Of a stretch of 16,750 bases of DNA, positions 1 through 6,909 are shown piece by piece. Source of the DNA: SIG299 sp964541485 (GTDB lineage Bacteria; Bacillota; Clostridia; Lachnospirales; Lachnospiraceae); contig CAZIQL010000054.1 in the NCBI GenBank assembly GCA_964541485.1, forward strand, positions 1 through 16,750, read 5' to 3'. Position 1 is the first letter of the stretch. Each line of letters begins with the position of its first letter. The notes below the pieces were generated by a model. That model was not told where the DNA came from. It was given only the letters and a program-made list of their open reading frames with translations, and made no database searches. The translations under genes and the position numbers were made by a program.

Positions 1-15
1 CGCCGCCAACATCCG

Positions 16-1014
16 TTATTCCTCTGTCCGGAATCCCGTCTTTGAAACCTCTTCGCGATACCGCGAAAGCAACTCCTTGAGCTGCTCCATCGTCTCAACT
101 TCATTGACCGCACCTCGCAGTTTTGCCGCCTTCGGATAACCGCTCACATACCACGCCACGTGCTTTCGCATCTCACGGATCCCCGCAAACTCACCGACAT
201 ATCCGACATGAATTGCCGCATGACGGAGAATCATTGCAATCACCGTATCAAGATCCGGCCTTGCAATCTTCTCTCCGGTCTCCAGATACGCCTTAATCTG
301 CCCAAACAGCCAAGGATTTCCCTGTACGCCTCTTGCCACCATGATACCGTCGCACCCGGTTTCCTCAAGCATCCGCTTGGCATCCTCCGGTGTAAAAATA
401 TCGCCGTTTCCGATGACCGGAATACTCACGGCTTCCTTTACCCGTCTTATGATATCCCAGTCTGCCTTGCCGCTATAGTACTGCTCTCTGGTCCGGCCGT
501 GCACGGCAATCGCCGCAGCTCCCGCCTCTTCTGCAATCTTTGCCACAAGCGGTGCATTGGCATCGTCCTTTCCAAAGCCCTTGCGGATTTTCACCGTCAC
601 AGGCTTCTTAATCGCCTTTGACACCGCAGATACAATCTCGCCCACCTTCTCCGGTGTTTTCATGAGTGCCGAGCCCTCGCCGTTATTGACTACCTTTGGC
701 ACCGGACAACCCATGTTGATATCGATGATATCAAAGTTTCTGTCCTCAATGCGTTTTGCCTGCTCAGCTAAGATTTTTGCATCCTCACCAAACAGCTGCA
801 GTGCCACCGGCCGTTCTGCCTCCTCCACGCAAAGAAGCGCCTCTGTATTCTTATTGTTATACATGATGCCCTTTGCACTGACCATCTCGGTGTAAATGAG
901 ATCTGCGCCGCACTCCTTACATAACGTGCGGAATGGCAGGTCCGTTACCCCTGCCATTGGTCCGAGTGCCAGGCACCCTGGCACCGTGACATTTCCTATT
1001 TTGAGTTCTCTCAT
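16..1014 (-). CDS. dusB: tRNA-dihydrouridine synthase, DusB type
   Basis: FMN-dependent enzyme that reduces uridines in the D-loop of tRNA to dihydrouridine, acting in the cytosol. The 332-residue length is usual for the family. Visible motifs: the flavin-binding start GPMAGVTD at residues 18-25, NMGCP at about 100-104 containing the catalytic Cys103, the VHGRT segment in the barrel, and GNGDI followed by MVARG near the phosphate-binding end of the TIM barrel; a helical tRNA-binding C-terminus follows. The ATG overlaps the coaX stop by four bases (ATGA), so the two are translationally coupled; the ribosome site in front of it (GGGAAG) is weak, which fits coupling. It is the last gene of the operon inside the window. 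The stop is 15 bases from the window edge, so its terminator or a following gene is not visible. The Dus family is certain; the DusB subtype follows from motif style and context. Confidence 0.95.
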   Translation of the reverse strand: MRELKIGNVTVPGCLALGPMAGVTDLPFRTLCKECGADLIYTEMVSAKGIMYNNKNTEALLCVEEAERPVALQLFGEDAKILAEQAKRIEDRNFDIIDINMGCPVPKVVNNGEGSALMKTPEKVGEIVSAVSKAIKKPVTVKIRKGFGKDDANAPLVAKIAEEAGAAAIAVHGRTREQYYSGKADWDIIRRVKEAVSIPVIGNGDIFTPEDAKRMLEETGCDGIMVARGVQGNPWLFGQIKAYLETGEKIARPDLDTVIAMILRHAAIHVGYVGEFAGIREMRKHVAWYVSGYPKAAKLRGAVNEVETMEQLKELLSRYREEVSKTGFRTEE

Positions 1015-1790
1015 GCTTTCTTCCCTGCCGTCTTCTCATAAATCAGTCGGAGGCCTTCCATGGTCAGCATCGGATCATACTCCTGAATCACGTCCGTCGA
1101 TTCGGAAATCATCTTGCCCAGTCCGCCGGTCGCTACCACCTTCACATCTAAAAGCCCTGCCTCTTCCTTAATCTTATTTACAATATATTCGGTCTGTCCG
1201 ATGCTTCCGTACACCAGTCCTGCCTGCATACTGGTTGTCGTGTCCTTTGCAAGGATAGACGCAGGCTTTTCAATCTCAATCTCCGGCAATTTTGCCGTGC
1301 CGTTCCAAAGCGCATTGGCACAAAGGCGGATGCCCGGGCTTGTAATACCTGCCACAAGTCTTCCATCCGCTGTCACAAGATCATACGTCGTTGCCGTACC
1401 AAAATCCACCACAATCACCGGTCCGCCGTAAATCGTATACGCTGCCACCGCATCGACCACGCGGTCTGCACCCATTTCCTTCGGATTCGGAATATCGATA
1501 CGGATACCGGTTTTCGTTCCCTCACCGACAATCATCGGCATAAGGTTGAAATATTTCCGGATAGCGCTGGTCAGGGAATACATAACCCCCGGCACTACCG
1601 ATGCAATAATCACCGCCTCGATATCCCCTTTGGCAAAGCCGCGTTCCTCCACAAGGTCACGTAAAATGATACCGAATTCATCGGAGGTTCTCTGCTGCTT
1701 CGTTGTGAGGCGGAAGCTTGCTACAAACTCATCCCCCTTGACAACCGCACAAGTAATATTCGTATTTCCCACATCAATTGCAAGTAACAT
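1011..1790 (-). CDS. coaX: Type III pantothenate kinase
   Basis: Phosphorylates pantothenate with ATP, the first committed step of coenzyme A synthesis; type III enzymes (CoaX) need a monovalent cation and escape CoA feedback. The ATG at 1790 is chosen over an upstream in-frame start because it gives MLLAIDVGNTN, the normal family N-terminus, with a strong GGAGG site about ten bases upstream. The protein is 259 residues. ASKHA-fold motifs are visible: DVGNTN at 6-11 (phosphate binding, Asp6), GADR at 107-110 (Asp109, catalytic base in the family), DFGTATTYD at 129-137, and ATGGLG at about 220-225. The start lies one base after the stop of the DUF6145-like gene and the end overlaps dusB by four bases, so the three genes form one operon. 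Confidence 0.96.
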   Translation of the reverse strand: MLLAIDVGNTNITCAVVKGDEFVASFRLTTKQQRTSDEFGIILRDLVEERGFAKGDIEAVIIASVVPGVMYSLTSAIRKYFNLMPMIVGEGTKTGIRIDIPNPKEMGADRVVDAVAAYTIYGGPVIVVDFGTATTYDLVTADGRLVAGITSPGIRLCANALWNGTAKLPEIEIEKPASILAKDTTTSMQAGLVYGSIGQTEYIVNKIKEEAGLLDVKVVATGGLGKMISESTDVIQEYDPMLTMEGLRLIYEKTAGKKA

Positions 1791-1791
1791 C

Positions 1792-2148
1792 TCAATTTCC
1801 CTCCTCATCCAACAACTCCGACGGGTCCTCATTTAAGAAAAACACCTTATAATACAGCTCCAGCGCCTCCAAAAGCTCGGTCTTCTCGCTCTGCAGCTTC
1901 TTAACCTTTAATACACTGCCGATTTCATCATAGAGAAGATCACCCTCTTCTGCCTCCGTCTGAAACATCAGAGTACCGTCCTCCTCAAACACCAGCGTCA
2001 GTATCCCGCCGACATCCTCGGTAAAAAGCACGCACATAATCTTTAATTCGTCCTTGATTGCCTGTGGAAGTGCTTCAAAGTTGTCATTTAAATAATATTT
2101 CTGTTCATACGCATTGCTGCCGCAAAGCACGATAGAATCCTGATACAT
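1792..2148 (-). CDS. DUF6145-like small acidic protein
   Basis: A 118-residue acidic protein with no signal peptide or membrane segment, so probably cytosolic. It resembles the small DUF6145 family of Lachnospiraceae as I remember it (start MYQDSIVLCGSNAYEQKYY, then a VLFTEDVGG block and a LVFEEDGTL block); that assignment is from memory and was not searched. Function is unknown. The C-terminal third is rich in Glu, Leu and Lys and probably helical. It has a strong ribosome site (AGGAGGAAATACG before ATG). Its TGA stop is one base before the coaX ATG, and the coaX ribosome site lies inside its last codons, so coaX translation probably depends on it. As first gene of the operon with coaX and dusB it may have a housekeeping role, but nothing here says which. 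Confidence 0.85.
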   Translation of the reverse strand: MYQDSIVLCGSNAYEQKYYLNDNFEALPQAIKDELKIMCVLFTEDVGGILTLVFEEDGTLMFQTEAEEGDLLYDEIGSVLKVKKLQSEKTELLEALELYYKVFFLNEDPSELLDEEGN

Positions 2149-2166
2149 CGTATTTCCTCCTGATAT

Positions 2167-2190
2167 GTTGGAAGCAAAGCACCTTCCAAC
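2167..2190 (-). promoter_or_regulatory. Leader hairpin before the DUF6145-coaX-dusB operon
   Basis: A perfect 8-bp inverted repeat (GTTGGAAG / CTTCCAAC) with an 8-base loop lies immediately upstream of the ribosome site of the DUF6145-like gene. It has no T-run after it, so it is not an intrinsic terminator. It could stabilise the mRNA 5' end or affect access to the ribosome site; no ligand-binding riboswitch class was recognised. Confidence 0.4.
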
Positions 2191-2206
2191 GATTATTCCG
2201 ATTTCT

Positions 2207-2235
2207 AGCTTAGCACAAAAAACGGGATTTCACAA
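2207..2235 (-). promoter_or_regulatory. Possible promoter for DUF6145-coaX-dusB
   Basis: On the minus strand TTGTGA (2230-2235) is followed after 17 bases by TAAGCT (2207-2212) preceded by TGC, an extended -10. Both hexamers match consensus only moderately, but the same pattern (TTGTGA, 17 bases, TGC before the -10) recurs before the eamA-family gene. The -35 overlaps the terminator of the preceding gene. Weak to moderate support. Confidence 0.35.
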
Positions 2236-2247
2236 CGAAATCCCGTT
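2215..2247 (-). terminator. Rho-independent terminator after the liaF-like gene
   Basis: A perfect 11-bp stem, AACGGGATTTC with GAAATCCCGTT, closes a 5-base loop and is followed on the minus strand by a run of six T residues. It lies about 60 bases after the stop of the liaF-like gene and separates it from the coaX operon. Confidence 0.88.
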
Positions 2248-2304
2248 AAAAACTCAACTTTTCTGTTTTCAGTCCTGACAAATCCTCTTGCCATTCGTCA
2301 CGCC

Positions 2305-3072
2305 TTAGTGGATATCCACACCGCCCATCACGCAGCTGCCGGATACGATAACCTTTGGCGCATCCATCGCAGGTATATTGGCATAAGCACGGCTCACATC
2401 CACACCGCCAAGCACTGCGGTACAACTATCAGCCACTACCTTTACATTGGCAGGAAGATAAATCTCTACACCACCCATCACAGCAGTGACATTGATAAAT
2501 ACGTCCTCATTGATAATCGCATTTCTTAAATCCAGATCCGCACCCCCAAGCACTGCGGTCACATCTGCACCGGTGAACACTTCGTTATCCATTCTGGTTT
2601 CTCTGCCGCCAAGCACTGCAGATACATTGATATAACCACCATTTGTGCTGTCTGTTGTCTTGGACTCGAAATAAGTTTCTGTCTGACCATCCGCCCTGTT
2701 GCTTCCTTCACTGCCGTTTCCGCTGTTAAACTCCACATGAATGTGCTTTGACTTTCTGCCATGGTTTGGGAAAATCAGCCTCACACCAATCAAAATGCAA
2801 AGGATTGCAAGAATCATCGGCCAGAAGTCGATGTGGAAGGAAAAGTCCTGTGCATTAATTAAGAAGCAGATGCCGACAATCAAACCAATGATATATCCGG
2901 TCTTATCCTCACCCTTTCTGAACAGTCCATAAAAGCATGGCACAATCAGAAACAGTGTCCAAAATCCCGGGAAGAAAATCGTAAACTGAATAATATCAAG
3001 TGCGCTGCACGCATACAGAAAACCTACTACCAAAAAAATTAAACCAATCAAAGCTCCGTTCGCTTTCTTCAT
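2305..3072 (-). CDS. LiaF-like membrane protein (cell envelope stress family)
   Basis: A 255-residue membrane protein of the LiaF/DUF2154 (cell-wall-active antibiotic response) type. The start at 3072 is preferred over an in-frame start 15 codons upstream because GAGGAGG sits seven bases before it. Residues about 5-100 form four hydrophobic segments (LiaF-TM-like), then a polar linker of about 45 residues. The C-terminal half carries five copies of the motif [ST]-x-V-[LM]-G-G-x-[DE] at about 151-158, 172-179, 196-203, 218-225 and 246-253, which suggests a short parallel beta-solenoid. In Bacillus, LiaF inhibits the LiaS/LiaR two-component system; no liaR or liaS is adjacent, so that role cannot be assumed. 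The gene is monocistronic, with its own promoter and terminator, and repeats upstream of its -35 suggest response-regulator control. Family confidence is high, exact role low. Confidence 0.82.
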   Translation of the reverse strand: MKKANGALIGLIFLVVGFLYACSALDIIQFTIFFPGFWTLFLIVPCFYGLFRKGEDKTGYIIGLIVGICFLINAQDFSFHIDFWPMILAILCILIGVRLIFPNHGRKSKHIHVEFNSGNGSEGSNRADGQTETYFESKTTDSTNGGYINVSAVLGGRETRMDNEVFTGADVTAVLGGADLDLRNAIINEDVFINVTAVMGGVEIYLPANVKVVADSCTAVLGGVDVSRAYANIPAMDAPKVIVSGSCVMGGVDIH

Positions 3073-3110
3073 AAAAAACCTCCTCAAGTAACCTTTTTCA
3101 TATTTTTGTT

Positions 3111-3124
3111 CCGGCATCTTCCGG
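3111..3124 (-). repeat. Small inverted repeat in the liaF-like leader
   Basis: CCGG-CATCTT-CCGG forms a 4-bp GC stem with a 6-base loop, between the promoter and the ribosome site of the liaF-like gene. It may fold in the mRNA leader; no function can be assigned. Confidence 0.25.
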
Positions 3125-3152
3125 AAACATTATCTCTCTTTGTCTTATCTAT

Positions 3153-3181
3153 ATGATAATCCGCAAAGCTCCAAAAGGCAA
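3153..3181 (-). promoter_or_regulatory. Sigma-A-type promoter of the liaF-like gene
   Basis: On the minus strand TTGCCT (3176-3181, four of six) and TATCAT (3153-3158, five of six) are separated by exactly 17 bases. The predicted start lies about 75 bases before the ATG at 3072. A weak -35 next to direct repeats is typical of an activated promoter. Confidence 0.6.
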
Positions 3182-3182
3182 G

Positions 3183-3211
3183 TTAGAAAACGATTAGAAA
3201 CTTCTCAGAAA
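3183..3211 (-). promoter_or_regulatory. Three direct repeats at 11-bp spacing, putative response-regulator operator
   Basis: On the minus strand TTTCTGA, TTTCTAA and TTTCTAA occur at 3205-3211, 3194-3200 and 3183-3189, each 11 bp from the next, the last ending one base before the -35 hexamer. Seven-base half-sites with 4-bp spacers, one helical turn apart and abutting -35, match the layout of OmpR/PhoB-family response-regulator boxes. The repeats are seen directly; the regulator is inferred. Confidence 0.5.
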
Positions 3212-3213
3212 AC

Positions 3214-3244
3214 AAAAAAAGAGCCGCACATCCACGCAGCTCTT
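3214..3244 (-). terminator. Rho-independent terminator after argF
   Basis: On the minus strand AAGAGCTGC pairs with GCGGCTCTT (one G-T wobble) around an 8-base loop, followed by a run of about seven T residues. It begins about 12 bases after the argF stop. Confidence 0.88.
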
Positions 3245-3255
3245 TTCCGATTTCA

Positions 3256-4191
3256 TTATTTTCCGAGTGTAGCCACCATGACAGCCTTAATCGTGTGCAT
3301 ACGGTTTTCAGCCTCATCAAAAATGACATCCGCAAACTTATCAAATACCTCTTCGGTAATTTCGTTGCCCTTGACTGCCGGGAGACAGTGAAGCACAATA
3401 GTAGAATCCTTGCCTGTCTTTGCAAGAAGCTCTGCATTCACCTGATACGGACGAAGCAGACCGACACGCTCTGCTGCCTTATCTTCTTCACCCATGGAAC
3501 ACCAGACATCGGTGTAAACCGCATCGGCACCTTCCACCGCAGACAAATCCTCCGAAAGCGTAATCACACTGCCGGATTCCTTTGCATATTCCTGGCATAA
3601 ATCCACCAGTTCTGTCTGTGGCCAAAGACACTTTGGCGCAAGGATTGTAAAATGCACACCCATTTTGGCAGAACCAATCATCAGACTGTTTGCCATGTTG
3701 TTGCGTCCATCACCGGCAAACACAAGCTTTAAACCCTTTAAATGACCAAACTGCTCGATCAGTGTCAAAAAATCTGCCAGAATCTGTGTCGGATGATATT
3801 CATCCGTGAGCCCGTTCCAAACCGGAACACCACTGTACTTTACAAGCTTTTCTACCGTGTCCTGCTTAAATCCACGGAACTCAATACCGTCAAACATACG
3901 GCCAAGCACTCTTGCCGTATCCTCTACACTTTCCTTATGGCCAAGCTGGATATCCTCATGCCCTAAGTACTCCGGATGACCGCCCTCATCCAGACAACCG
4001 ATGGTAAATGCCGAACGGGTTCTGGTCGATGGCTTTTCAAAAATCAATGCAATATTTTTTCCTTTTAAACTGTCTCCTGTGATTCCCTGCTTTTTCTTTG
4101 CCTTTAAGTCAGCGGCCAAATCAAGCAGTCCCTGAATCTCCTCCGGAGTAAAATCCTTTAATGTAATAAATGAGCGTCCTTTTAAATTCAT
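3256..4191 (-). CDS. argF: Ornithine carbamoyltransferase
   Basis: Joins carbamoyl phosphate to ornithine to give citrulline, in arginine synthesis or, in reverse, in arginine catabolism. The start at 4191 gives 311 residues, the family norm, and begins MNLKGRSFITL; a longer frame upstream lies inside the preceding gene. Key motifs are all present: STRTR (55-59, carbamoyl-phosphate binding), HPTQ (133-136), SMG (232-234, ornithine loop) and HCLPA (268-272, catalytic Cys). The motifs indicate an active ornithine enzyme rather than an aspartate one. The ATG lies one base after the SPFH gene stop, with the ribosome site inside that gene, so translation is coupled. No other arginine gene and no obvious ARG box is nearby, so whether it serves synthesis or catabolism cannot be told. 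Confidence 0.96.
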   Translation of the reverse strand: MNLKGRSFITLKDFTPEEIQGLLDLAADLKAKKKQGITGDSLKGKNIALIFEKPSTRTRSAFTIGCLDEGGHPEYLGHEDIQLGHKESVEDTARVLGRMFDGIEFRGFKQDTVEKLVKYSGVPVWNGLTDEYHPTQILADFLTLIEQFGHLKGLKLVFAGDGRNNMANSLMIGSAKMGVHFTILAPKCLWPQTELVDLCQEYAKESGSVITLSEDLSAVEGADAVYTDVWCSMGEEDKAAERVGLLRPYQVNAELLAKTGKDSTIVLHCLPAVKGNEITEEVFDKFADVIFDEAENRMHTIKAVMVATLGK

Positions 4192-4192
4192 A

Positions 4193-5104
4193 TTACTTTC
4201 CTGCAACCTCCGTAACTGCTTTTGCGAGACCTGCAATTCCCTGAATTTCAGACGGAATGATAATCTTGGTTGCCTGTCCGTCTGCTGCCTTTTCAAATGC
4301 TTCCAGGCTCTTTAACTGAAGAACCGCTGCATTCGGACTGGATTCGTTCAAGAATCCGATACCCTGTGCAGTAGCCTTCTGTACGGCACGGATTGCTTCT
4401 GCCTGACCCTCTGCTTCACGAATCATCGCTTCCTTCTTTGCTTCTGCGCGAAGAATCTGTGCTGTCTTTTCAGCCTCTGCTTCCAAAATTGCAGATTCCT
4501 TCTTACCTTCCGCTACAAGGATTGCCGATTTCTTTTCACCTTCTGCAATGAGAATTGCTTCACGGCGTTCACGTTCTGCCTTCATCTGCTTTTCCATCGC
4601 ATCCTGAATTGCCGCAGGAGGCATAATGTTCTTTAATTCTACGCGGTTTACCTTGATTCCCCAAGGGTCGGTAGCTGCATCAAGGGAAACTCTCATCTTT
4701 GTATTGATAATCTCTCTGGATGTTAAGGTTTCATCCAGTTCCAAATCACCAATGATGTTACGGAGTGTAGTCGCAGTCAGGTTTTCAATTGCCATCAGCG
4801 GATTTTCCACACCGTATGCATATAACTTCGGGTCGGTAATCTGATAGAATACAACCGTATCAATTCTCATCGTAACATTATCCTTTGTGATAACCGGCTG
4901 TGGCGGGAAATCAACTACCTGCTCCTTTAAAAGTACTCTCTTTGCAACTCTGTCAATGATAGGCAATTTAAAATGAACACCAACATTCCATGTGCCCTGA
5001 TATCCGCCCAGACGCTCTACAACGAACGCATTTGCCTGAGGTACAATCTTAATGCAGGATGCCAATAACAAAAGAATAATAATTGCCAAAATAATCCATA
5101 TCAT
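4193..5104 (-). CDS. SPFH/Band 7 (stomatin-prohibitin-like, QmcA-type) membrane protein
   Basis: A 303-residue membrane-anchored scaffold protein of the SPFH superfamily, related to paraslipin/QmcA. One N-terminal hydrophobic helix (about residues 2-18) precedes the SPFH domain (about 20-170: QANAFVVERLG, then VDFPPQPVITKDNV and a segment ending AATDPWGIKV). A long coiled coil follows (about 165-245) with repeated AEG/AEA-K units, then a conserved tail (IIIPSEIQG). Family members form large oligomeric rings or membrane microdomains and often regulate proteases or membrane order. The usual partner, an NfeD-type protein, is absent here; the downstream coupled gene is argF. It has a strong AAGGAGG ribosome site. 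The family is certain, the cellular role is not. Confidence 0.93.
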   Translation of the reverse strand: MIWIILAIIILLLLASCIKIVPQANAFVVERLGGYQGTWNVGVHFKLPIIDRVAKRVLLKEQVVDFPPQPVITKDNVTMRIDTVVFYQITDPKLYAYGVENPLMAIENLTATTLRNIIGDLELDETLTSREIINTKMRVSLDAATDPWGIKVNRVELKNIMPPAAIQDAMEKQMKAERERREAILIAEGEKKSAILVAEGKKESAILEAEAEKTAQILRAEAKKEAMIREAEGQAEAIRAVQKATAQGIGFLNESSPNAAVLQLKSLEAFEKAADGQATKIIIPSEIQGIAGLAKAVTEVAGK

Positions 5105-5138
5105 ATTTGAATCCTCCTTGTTTTGTTTTTACCACTTC

Positions 5139-5167
5139 AGTGTAGCGCAATTTTCTGTCAATTTCAA
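5139..5167 (-). promoter_or_regulatory. Sigma-A-type promoter of the SPFH-argF operon
   Basis: On the minus strand TTGAAA (5162-5167, five of six) is followed after 17 bases by TACACT (5139-5144, four of six). A perfect TTGACA lies just downstream of the -35 but has no -10 at proper distance. The predicted start is about 28 bases upstream of the SPFH ATG. Confidence 0.55.
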
Positions 5168-5200
5168 TATCCTTTGCGATTTTTTCATCGGATTCTAATA

Positions 5201-5231
5201 TTCCCGGGGAACCAGGCGGTCGCCCCGGGAA
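5201..5231 (-). terminator. GC-rich hairpin after the lyase-like gene, possible terminator
   Basis: A perfect 9-bp stem (TTCCCGGGG with CCCCGGGAA) around a 13-base loop begins 12 bases after the stop at 5243. The downstream tail on the minus strand (TATTAGAAT) lacks a real T-run, so termination may be weak or of another type; the stem could also protect the mRNA 3' end. Confidence 0.5.
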
Positions 5232-5242
5232 TCTCAAGTTTC

Positions 5243-6895
5243 TTAATAAATCATGCTGTCCTTTGCTCTAAGGGAAATGGTCCGTTCAAAGCAGGTGGAA
5301 TCTGTAAAGTAAACGGTGAAGCAATGTGGATTTCTGCCCTCACTGCCAAACTTTCCGGCAATGAAGTCGTGTGTACCAAAGCCCGGGCCTGCTTCAATTG
5401 CATACTGCCCCTTGGTTACGGTTACATTGCCCTGCTTCGCCGTTACATAGCCACCGGCAACACCTTCTACAGAAAACGCCTCACTGCGCACCTCTGTGCC
5501 TGCATCAAACGCAAGCTCCACGCGGATTGGTGCACGGTCCACACCAAGTGCCTTAATATGAATATCCAGACCATCTTCCGCTTCCTCAACAAACACGTCA
5601 AAATCAAGGCTCATGTTCGGACCGGTTAAGAGCTCTCTCTTTTTATTGTCCATCTTCCACCAGTCGGTGGTCCCCTGGTATTCGCCAAACGGCAGGTAAT
5701 ACCAGCCCTTCATCGTCTGCTGCAACTGATAGCCGTTTTCCTTCTTTTCCATGGTCTCCGACTTAAATGCACGGTGCTCACAAAGGCTCGCACCAATCTT
5801 CACACTCACGGTCAGATCGCCATGCTGGAAGTAAACAAAGTTTGCAGCGTGATTTAACACGGTGTAGGAATACTCCTCTTTTCTTACACGCGCAATCTCA
5901 GATTCCTTGTAAAAACAGTCATAGCTTGTTGCAATCCCACTCTTGTCATATTCTACGTCAATGAGCTCCGGCTGATTCATAAAATTAATCAGAAAATCCG
6001 GATAATGATTCTGGCGGATATTCAGATCCATAATATAATTTGCCGCTGCCAGAAACGTCTCGTTATGTAATTTATGCCCCATCAGCAGATACTCAAAATA
6101 ATAATCTCTCGGATAAATTTTAACTCCCCGGTCCTGTCTGGTGGAGTTATTTGTAAAAATACTGTTATCCGGCTCAATGTAAGTGAGCATCATATTCAGA
6201 TTTGCTTCCGCATAATGGTAATACTGCTCGTCCCCAAGAATATCACCGATGGTAATCATGGCATCGTTATTGATACGGTTATAGTTACCTGCGGAACGCT
6301 CTGCATATTCACCCTCGGAGGTACAGTCAATGCCCTCTGCCAAATAAAGCTCTGCCGTCTTCTTAAACTCCTCATCACCGAAAATACGGAAACACTTTAA
6401 GAGATTCGAAGCAATTGCCCAGCGGTGGTTCGGTGTGTGGAAACCGCCGTATACCATTCCCTTTGCACCGGCATAAATAATTTCGCTTAACTTTTCTTCA
6501 AACTCTGCAGCCCCCGGTGCCTCCGGATGCTTTCTGACATATTCAAACAATGGAAGAAGTCTCTTTACACAAAATGCCGTGTCGGGACCGGAAAAGAAAT
6601 TGCAGTCTACCAAATCAAAACAGCCGTTTTCTCTCTGTTCTCTCTTAATATAATCAAGGGCAAGCAAAACGCGCTCCTTCATTTCCTCATTTCCGTAATA
6701 ACAGCACTCCGGATTCATATAAACCGCTGCCATCGTTACCATCCTGTAAATTGCAAACTTTGGCTGGATGACACCTCTGCCGTCCGGAAATCCACCGTAC
6801 TTCTGTGTGTTGCTCTTATCCAGAATCTGCAGTCTCATGCTTTTCTTTGCTCTCTTCTCTGCATCCCTTAACATAATCTCATAATGTTTTCTCAT
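5243..6895 (-). CDS. Putative polysaccharide lyase-like protein (alpha-toroid plus beta-sandwich)
   Basis: A 550-residue protein without a signal peptide or membrane helix, so probably cytosolic. It resembles the heparinase II/III-like and related lyases: an N-terminal helical half (about 1-330) that would form an (alpha/alpha) toroid, and a beta-rich C-terminal half (about 345-545). Candidate active-site residues lie in TPNHRWAIASN (Asn156, His157), in YAERSAGNYNRINNDAM (about 197-213, possible catalytic Tyr205), and in the NNSTRQDRG and YPRDYYF segments. These lyases break uronic-acid-containing glycans by beta-elimination; the substrate here cannot be predicted. Start: ATG preceded by GAGGG at nine bases. 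It stands alone with a promoter upstream and a hairpin downstream. A remnant of a ROK glucokinase gene lies 14 bases upstream, so it probably once belonged to a sugar-use operon. It could also be a glycoside hydrolase or non-catalytic toroid protein. Confidence 0.6.
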   Translation of the reverse strand: MRKHYEIMLRDAEKRAKKSMRLQILDKSNTQKYGGFPDGRGVIQPKFAIYRMVTMAAVYMNPECCYYGNEEMKERVLLALDYIKREQRENGCFDLVDCNFFSGPDTAFCVKRLLPLFEYVRKHPEAPGAAEFEEKLSEIIYAGAKGMVYGGFHTPNHRWAIASNLLKCFRIFGDEEFKKTAELYLAEGIDCTSEGEYAERSAGNYNRINNDAMITIGDILGDEQYYHYAEANLNMMLTYIEPDNSIFTNNSTRQDRGVKIYPRDYYFEYLLMGHKLHNETFLAAANYIMDLNIRQNHYPDFLINFMNQPELIDVEYDKSGIATSYDCFYKESEIARVRKEEYSYTVLNHAANFVYFQHGDLTVSVKIGASLCEHRAFKSETMEKKENGYQLQQTMKGWYYLPFGEYQGTTDWWKMDNKKRELLTGPNMSLDFDVFVEEAEDGLDIHIKALGVDRAPIRVELAFDAGTEVRSEAFSVEGVAGGYVTAKQGNVTVTKGQYAIEAGPGFGTHDFIAGKFGSEGRNPHCFTVYFTDSTCFERTISLRAKDSMIY

Positions 6896-6909
6896 AGCCT
6901 TGCCCTCTT

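Noticed and set aside
4381..4600. Repeated sequence inside the SPFH gene considered as a DNA tandem repeat
   Set aside because: The repeats reflect the AEG/AEA-K heptad-like coiled coil of the protein; this is normal for the family.
5145..5167. Perfect TTGACA near the SPFH promoter as the true -35
   Set aside because: No acceptable -10 lies 16-18 bases downstream; the overlapping TTGAAA pairs with TACACT at 17 bases.
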